DNA of 64,000 nt from Dryas octopetala (lineage: Eukaryota > Streptophyta > Magnoliopsida > Rosales > Rosaceae): the NCBI GenBank assembly GCA_963921425.1, contig OY992839.1, forward strand, positions 8,349,409 through 8,413,408, read 5' to 3'. The translations under genes were made by a program, and so were the position numbers. Below are positions 59,535 to 64,000 of this stretch, piece by piece (the stretch's first letter is position 1; each line of letters opens with the position of its first letter). The notes beneath the pieces were generated by a model, which was given only the letters and a program-made list of their open reading frames with translations, did not search any database and had not been told where the DNA came from.

Positions 59535-61448
59535 TCATGAATCATCCTTTCCCAAAAATTCATCAACATTCCCAATCCCCTCAATCAGAGAGTAATATGT
59601 GCTGTCGTCAGGTCTGATCCCTCTGCTCACCATTTCTTTAAGGAGCCCTTCAGCAACATCGCCTGCTTGGTTTTTGCATAGGCCTTGTATAAGGGCATTG
59701 TAAGTTAAAAGGGTAGGATTGAAACCTATACTCAACATCTCATCCCGAACTTTAAAGGCATCGTTCATATCACCTCTTCTACTATAACCACTAATGAGGG
59801 TGTTGTAACTAATGTGATCAGGTTTAATTCCCCTTCTTTTCATCTCATTAAGAAGTTCGCGAGCTTCCTCAACTCTCCCCGCCCTGCAGTGCCCTTGCAT
59901 TAGAGTATTGTAAGTCACTTCATCCGGACGGACCTTCATCTTATCCATCTCCCCCAAAAGTGAAAATGCACGCTCCATATTCCTATTAGCACAGTGACCA
60001 TCAATCAAGGCATTAAACATCACAAGATCCGGCTGAATACCTGTACGCAGTGCCTTCTCAAACAAGTCATCCGCTTCTTTCATTCGTTTCCTCTTACTCA
60101 AAACATAAATAAGTGATGTATAAGTAACCTTCGTAGGCTCTATCCCTTTACTCAACATTTCATCATGAAGACTAAAGGCTTTCTTTCTATGCCCAGATCT
60201 GCAAAAGCCATTAATGAGAATATTATATGTAATGCCATCAGGAACCATTCCCTTCTCTTCCATTTCCTTGATCATACCATCAGCTTCAGTCATCCTACCT
60301 TCCATAAACAATGCATGAATCAACAAATTGTAAGTTGACACAGTCGGCATTATACCCTTCTTCACCATCTCATCTCTATAACCGAAAGCCTTGTCCAAAT
60401 CACCTTTATTGCAATAACCATCAATCAAGGTGTTATAAGTCACAGCAGTTGGAAGCAGCCCAGTCTCCAGCATTCTATCAAAAAGCCCAGATGCTTCCTC
60501 AAGTCTTCGTTCCTTGCACATTCCGCTAATAAGAGAACCATAAGTGTAGGAATCCGGCTCAACGCCTTTACCTTTCATAGCATCAAAGATCATATGAGCC
60601 TTTCCAACTCTCCCTCTCGAACAAAACCCGTGAATTATGGTATTGTAAGTAACAACATTAGGCTTAATGCCCAAACTCTCCATAAACCCAAGAAACTCCT
60701 TCGCCTTGCCCAACTTCCCTTCTTTACACAACACATTAATCATTATGTTGAACGTGTAAACACTTGACTTGACCCTCAACCTAAACATCTCAGCATACAA
60801 AACCCATGCAGCCTGTGTTCGATTCAACTTCAAGAACAAGCTCAACATGTCATTACAAGTCTTAGTCTTAGGCATAACACCTTTGTCCTTCATCATGTAA
60901 AAGCACTGAAAAGCCTCATCAGCCCTATTCATTTCACAACAAGTCCTCACCAACATATCAAAAATGATGGTGCTTTTCAAACCCAAACGCTCTCGCGAAA
61001 GCGCAAGCGAATCAAAAACCTCTCTAAGAGTAGCAATGCCACTACCAACGACTTGCTTCAAGAGTTGTAATGTGGGTTTTGGGGAGGGTTGGCGGGCGAC
61101 AATGGCGACGGCGAGGCAAAGGGTTTTGACATCGAGGCGATGAAACTCGATGTGGGATATGAATTCGAGGACAAGTTGAGGGCTTTTGTGGAGGTCAAGG
61201 AGGGCGTCTGAGATTAGAGAGGGGGAGAGGTTTGGTGAAAGGTGTTTGATGAAATGCCACTGAGAAGAGTGGATGGAGTTGAGGAGAGACTGGTGGGTGA
61301 CTGGTGGAGGGTTTGTGGGGGTGTCTGGATGAGTGAGTGAAGAGAAAGGTGAGGAAGAGGGAGATGGGTTTGTAGAGATAATGGGTCTGAGCTTGTGGGG
61401 TTTGAGGGTCTGAGGGTTGAAGAGTTTGTGTGGTTTCATTGTTGACAA
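59535..61448 (-). CDS. P-class pentatricopeptide repeat protein, probably mitochondrial
   Basis: Intronless, 637 residues. The N-terminus (about 1-50) is rich in S, T, P, K and R with no acidic residue before position 42, in keeping with an organelle targeting peptide. Thirteen contiguous 35-residue P-type repeats fill residues 160-614, with a partial repeat to the end, and there is no E, DYW or SMR domain. It resembles Arabidopsis At2g15630 in size and style; that name is from memory. P-class PPR proteins bind single-stranded organelle RNA for processing, stability or translation. The 5/35 residue pairs are mostly ND and NT, one NN and one TD, suggesting a pyrimidine-rich target. Confidence 0.93.
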   Translation of the reverse strand: MSTMKPHKLFNPQTLKPHKLRPIISTNPSPSSSPFSSLTHPDTPTNPPPVTHQSLLNSIHSSQWHFIKHLSPNLSPSLISDALLDLHKSPQLVLEFISHIEFHRLDVKTLCLAVAIVARQPSPKPTLQLLKQVVGSGIATLREVFDSLALSRERLGLKSTIIFDMLVRTCCEMNRADEAFQCFYMMKDKGVMPKTKTCNDMLSLFLKLNRTQAAWVLYAEMFRLRVKSSVYTFNIMINVLCKEGKLGKAKEFLGFMESLGIKPNVVTYNTIIHGFCSRGRVGKAHMIFDAMKGKGVEPDSYTYGSLISGMCKERRLEEASGLFDRMLETGLLPTAVTYNTLIDGYCNKGDLDKAFGYRDEMVKKGIMPTVSTYNLLIHALFMEGRMTEADGMIKEMEEKGMVPDGITYNILINGFCRSGHRKKAFSLHDEMLSKGIEPTKVTYTSLIYVLSKRKRMKEADDLFEKALRTGIQPDLVMFNALIDGHCANRNMERAFSLLGEMDKMKVRPDEVTYNTLMQGHCRAGRVEEARELLNEMKRRGIKPDHISYNTLISGYSRRGDMNDAFKVRDEMLSIGFNPTLLTYNALIQGLCKNQAGDVAEGLLKEMVSRGIRPDDSTYYSLIEGIGNVDEFLGKDDS

Positions 61449-64000
61449 AGAGAGAGAGCTTGTGATTTTGGGTAGGGGAGAGTCAGAGGGCGCGCAAGGG
61501 ATTTGTGATTCTAAACCAACGAAGGTTTTAACTTTAAACCTTTCAAAAGAGGTCCTTTGAGAGTGTCAAAAGAAAAAACTAATTTACATTTTTAGTCCAC
61601 GTAATCTGGTGGGCTTTCACTTAAGTCCCTATAGTATTATAAATTGTTACAATTGTACTTGTACTGTTGTACATCTAAATTTTTAATGAGAAAGACTTAA
61701 GGCTATGTGGATTTGCGAAATGGGTTCTTTAAAATGTCATTCTTATGCCCATGAGATGAGAATTTTAACGTGGATTTGGAGTTTGGAAATTGGTATTAGA
61801 TTTCATTTCCATGTTTTGTAAAAACTCTTGAGGTCTTTGAGGGTGCGTTATCTTTTACATAAGAATGAAATATCAATTAAGGATAAAATTTGAAACCCTT
61901 TGGCCATTAGGTTTATTCAATTTCTGGAAAAAGTATTTATTATGAGTTTTTATTACCAAATCAGCCCCATAAATTAAAAATATCATTTTTATCATTTAAG
62001 CATTATTAATTTTTAAATATAATAAATGAACAAATAATTTTTTTTTAACTGAGAAAATTGCCATTGTCGGACTGTGGCAATTAGTGACAATCATTTTTAT
62101 GCTATAACACGGATGAATGTGACTTTATAAGCTTGAATTGTATGTTTTTTGTTGGTTTCATTAGTTTTTGATATGTTTATGTAATAAAATACATAAGATA
62201 TATTAACAAGTATCATTTTTATATAGCTTCAAATAGTTACTGTTGCATAATAGTAATTGTCAAGCACTCGATGGGTTCCGTGTCGCGCCCAATTCATTAA
62301 AGTAGATTGGACTGAGATTTTCTATAACAATGGAGTATGTTATCAACCTTATTTGTGAACTAGACTTAAAAAAAAAAACCCCATAAATGAATGTATTATC
62401 AAATAACACGTTTTAATTCTTTGTTGCACAAACTAAACATTGGAATAGTAATAATTTTCTAGCTGTCAATGGAACTTTGACCCCTATTACTTTGTCCCAG
62501 TCTGGTATATTATGTGACTTCCATCGAATAACACGAACACACTTTGGATATATCCATGGTCAATTTAGTCCATGATAAGTTTTTTTCCTTTCGCTAAAGA
62601 TTGTTCGACATAAGTCATGTTATATGCCAAATTGAAAATTTGGGTATAAAAATTGAGACAAATAAAAATTTGGATACTTAATTGAGGCAATGTCTAAAGT
62701 TCAGGTACCAAATTAAAAAAATGCCTTTTCAATTGATGTTTAATTGCTTATGGCTAGATTGTATTGAGAGGGCTTTAAACTAAGAAATTGGGCTTGAAGA
62801 TGTCTAGTTCTTAAAACACAAGAAAACCCACTATTAAGGCTATTTGGTATACTGGAAAACAAAAAATTGCAGGATCATTATTCAAATGACCATAGAGTGA
62901 TTAAATTCATTTTCTCTACTTGAAATCTCTGAAGCATTTGAATGGTTAGCGAATTCCAATTTAGAGAATCTTTGTAGTCTTTGTAATTTTCAGGATTAGA
63001 CAGTTTTTACAAGTGACACATATGCTCAAAACATTAGTATTCTCTATAACATATATTGAAATTTTCTTTTCCAAAATTTGCAAGTTCCTCTTACTCCCTT
63101 CTATGTTCTATGTTCTGACCCTGAGGCCATCTGCAAGAAAAAAACATTAAAAGAAGCATTAGAATGGTTTACAAGCCATACAAAACGAAAGTATTTAAGA
63201 GAAGATAAATGAAAACCCATGAGCAGTGCACCAATGACCAAATTTATAAGTTTCTATTTCGATAAATAATGACTTCAAATTTTATTTTCATCCATGTCAG
63301 CTTCAATTCTCCTATCAAACTAAATGCTGCATCACAGCCCTAGAAATAGAAGAGGGGGGGGGGGGGGGGGGTGGTGGTGGTAAGTGAGGGGCTAGTTGCA
63401 GGGCTGCTGCTGTTGTTTCTCAAGATGCTTTACACGTATAATAGTTTTTACTCTTCACTGATCTCAAAAAGAATATCATGTTAACCACCTTTTATTTTTG
63501 GGTGAATGACTTGGGGAAACAGAGTACTGCAATGAAAAGAAAGCCGAAAGTGTCCCTAAGCCCACAGAGCAAAAAACATGTGGGAAAAGTATTTCATTGA
63601 AATGAATTGTTGTGAACTACTCCAAATTAATGACTTTTTTTTTTGTGTTTTTGTAACAAGGGGGGCTAAAGGCCAAAGAGGAGAACAAACTGCTTCCAGG
63701 CCTAGTGACCCCAACCAGGTCAGCAAACAGAACATCCTAGCCTTGAGTGGGAGAGGCAGAAAACAAAGTGCAGCCTACTTCCAGTGAGAGCCCAAGTCCA
63801 GCTATGCTATCAGCTACTGTTTATCTTTCCCTATGAACATGAAAAGGACCACAAGACCAACCCTTTCCAATTAGAGTTTTACAACCATAATAAGGCTTTC
63901 CAGACGGTGACAATCTCCAGTACTTTTCTGCAGCAACTCTGAAGCTACTATTGAATCAATTTAAACCATGATTTTGGAGCATCACTCTTCCCTTCTCCGA
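61449..64000. other. Terminal spacer without recognisable gene
   Basis: The first 100 bases are the PPR 5' flank. The stretches at 61,580-61,700 and 62,560-62,740 use phrases common in decayed MITEs (AAGTCCCTATAGTATT, AGGTACCAAATTAAAAAAA). The last 350 bases (from GGGGGGCTAAAGGCCAAAG at 63,660) are more GC-balanced and may be a degraded retroelement on the minus strand, with no intact frame. No gene is supported. Confidence 0.4.
63354..63371 (+). repeat. 18-base poly(G) run followed by TGG repeats
   Basis: G18 then (TGG)3. Such G runs are rare in plant nuclear DNA. It could form a quadruplex or be a sequencing homopolymer error. Confidence 0.9.

Overview
This is nuclear DNA of a dicotyledonous plant. 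The genes have many short GT-AG exons in AT-rich DNA, and they include plant-only families (B3/REM factors, a WAK-like kinase, a P-class PPR protein, chloroplast PetM). Intron and spacer style suggests a woody rosid, possibly Rosaceae, but this is inference. Exon coordinates below were read by hand from splice sites and reading frames; no transcript evidence was available.

Layout. 1-12.2 kb: a 15-exon PXA-PX-Nexin_C sorting-nexin-like gene (+), whose introns carry a foldback MITE and a probable solo LTR. 14.4-17.5 kb: a five-exon CDCA7-like zf-4CXXC_R1 gene (+) with an E2F-like site upstream. 18.4-19.9 kb: a three-exon secreted EXPP1-like gene (-), convergent with the CDCA7-like gene. 22.0-24.9 kb: a three-exon wall-associated-kinase-like receptor (-). 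26-43 kb: a tandem array of four VRN1/REM-type B3 genes (A-D, all +). 46.5-49.5 kb: a more diverged VRN1-like B3 gene (+) with the same exon plan. 53.0 kb: tRNA-Asp(GUC) (-). 54.4 kb: intronless PetM precursor (+). 57.2-58.1 kb: TMEM45/DUF716 membrane protein (-). 59.5-61.4 kb: intronless P-class PPR protein (-). The last 2.5 kb shows no gene.

The B3 array is the most dynamic part. Unit A has the plain four-exon, two-B3 layout. Unit B is followed by a second intact copy of its last B3 exon. Unit C has gained exons, lost an internal stop by exon fusion and reads as one 529-codon gene with three B3 domains and two AT-hook-like motifs. Unit D has a frameshift and a nonsense codon and should make only a single-B3 protein. 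Every exon added to C keeps the frame. A broken piece of the EXPP1-like gene lies between A and B, and related spacer DNA flanks the units, so the region appears to have grown by repeated unequal exchange.

Transposon traces are frequent: six foldback elements, one solo-LTR candidate with a short target duplication, and one poly(A)-tailed retroposed insertion with an exact 17-bp target-site duplication.
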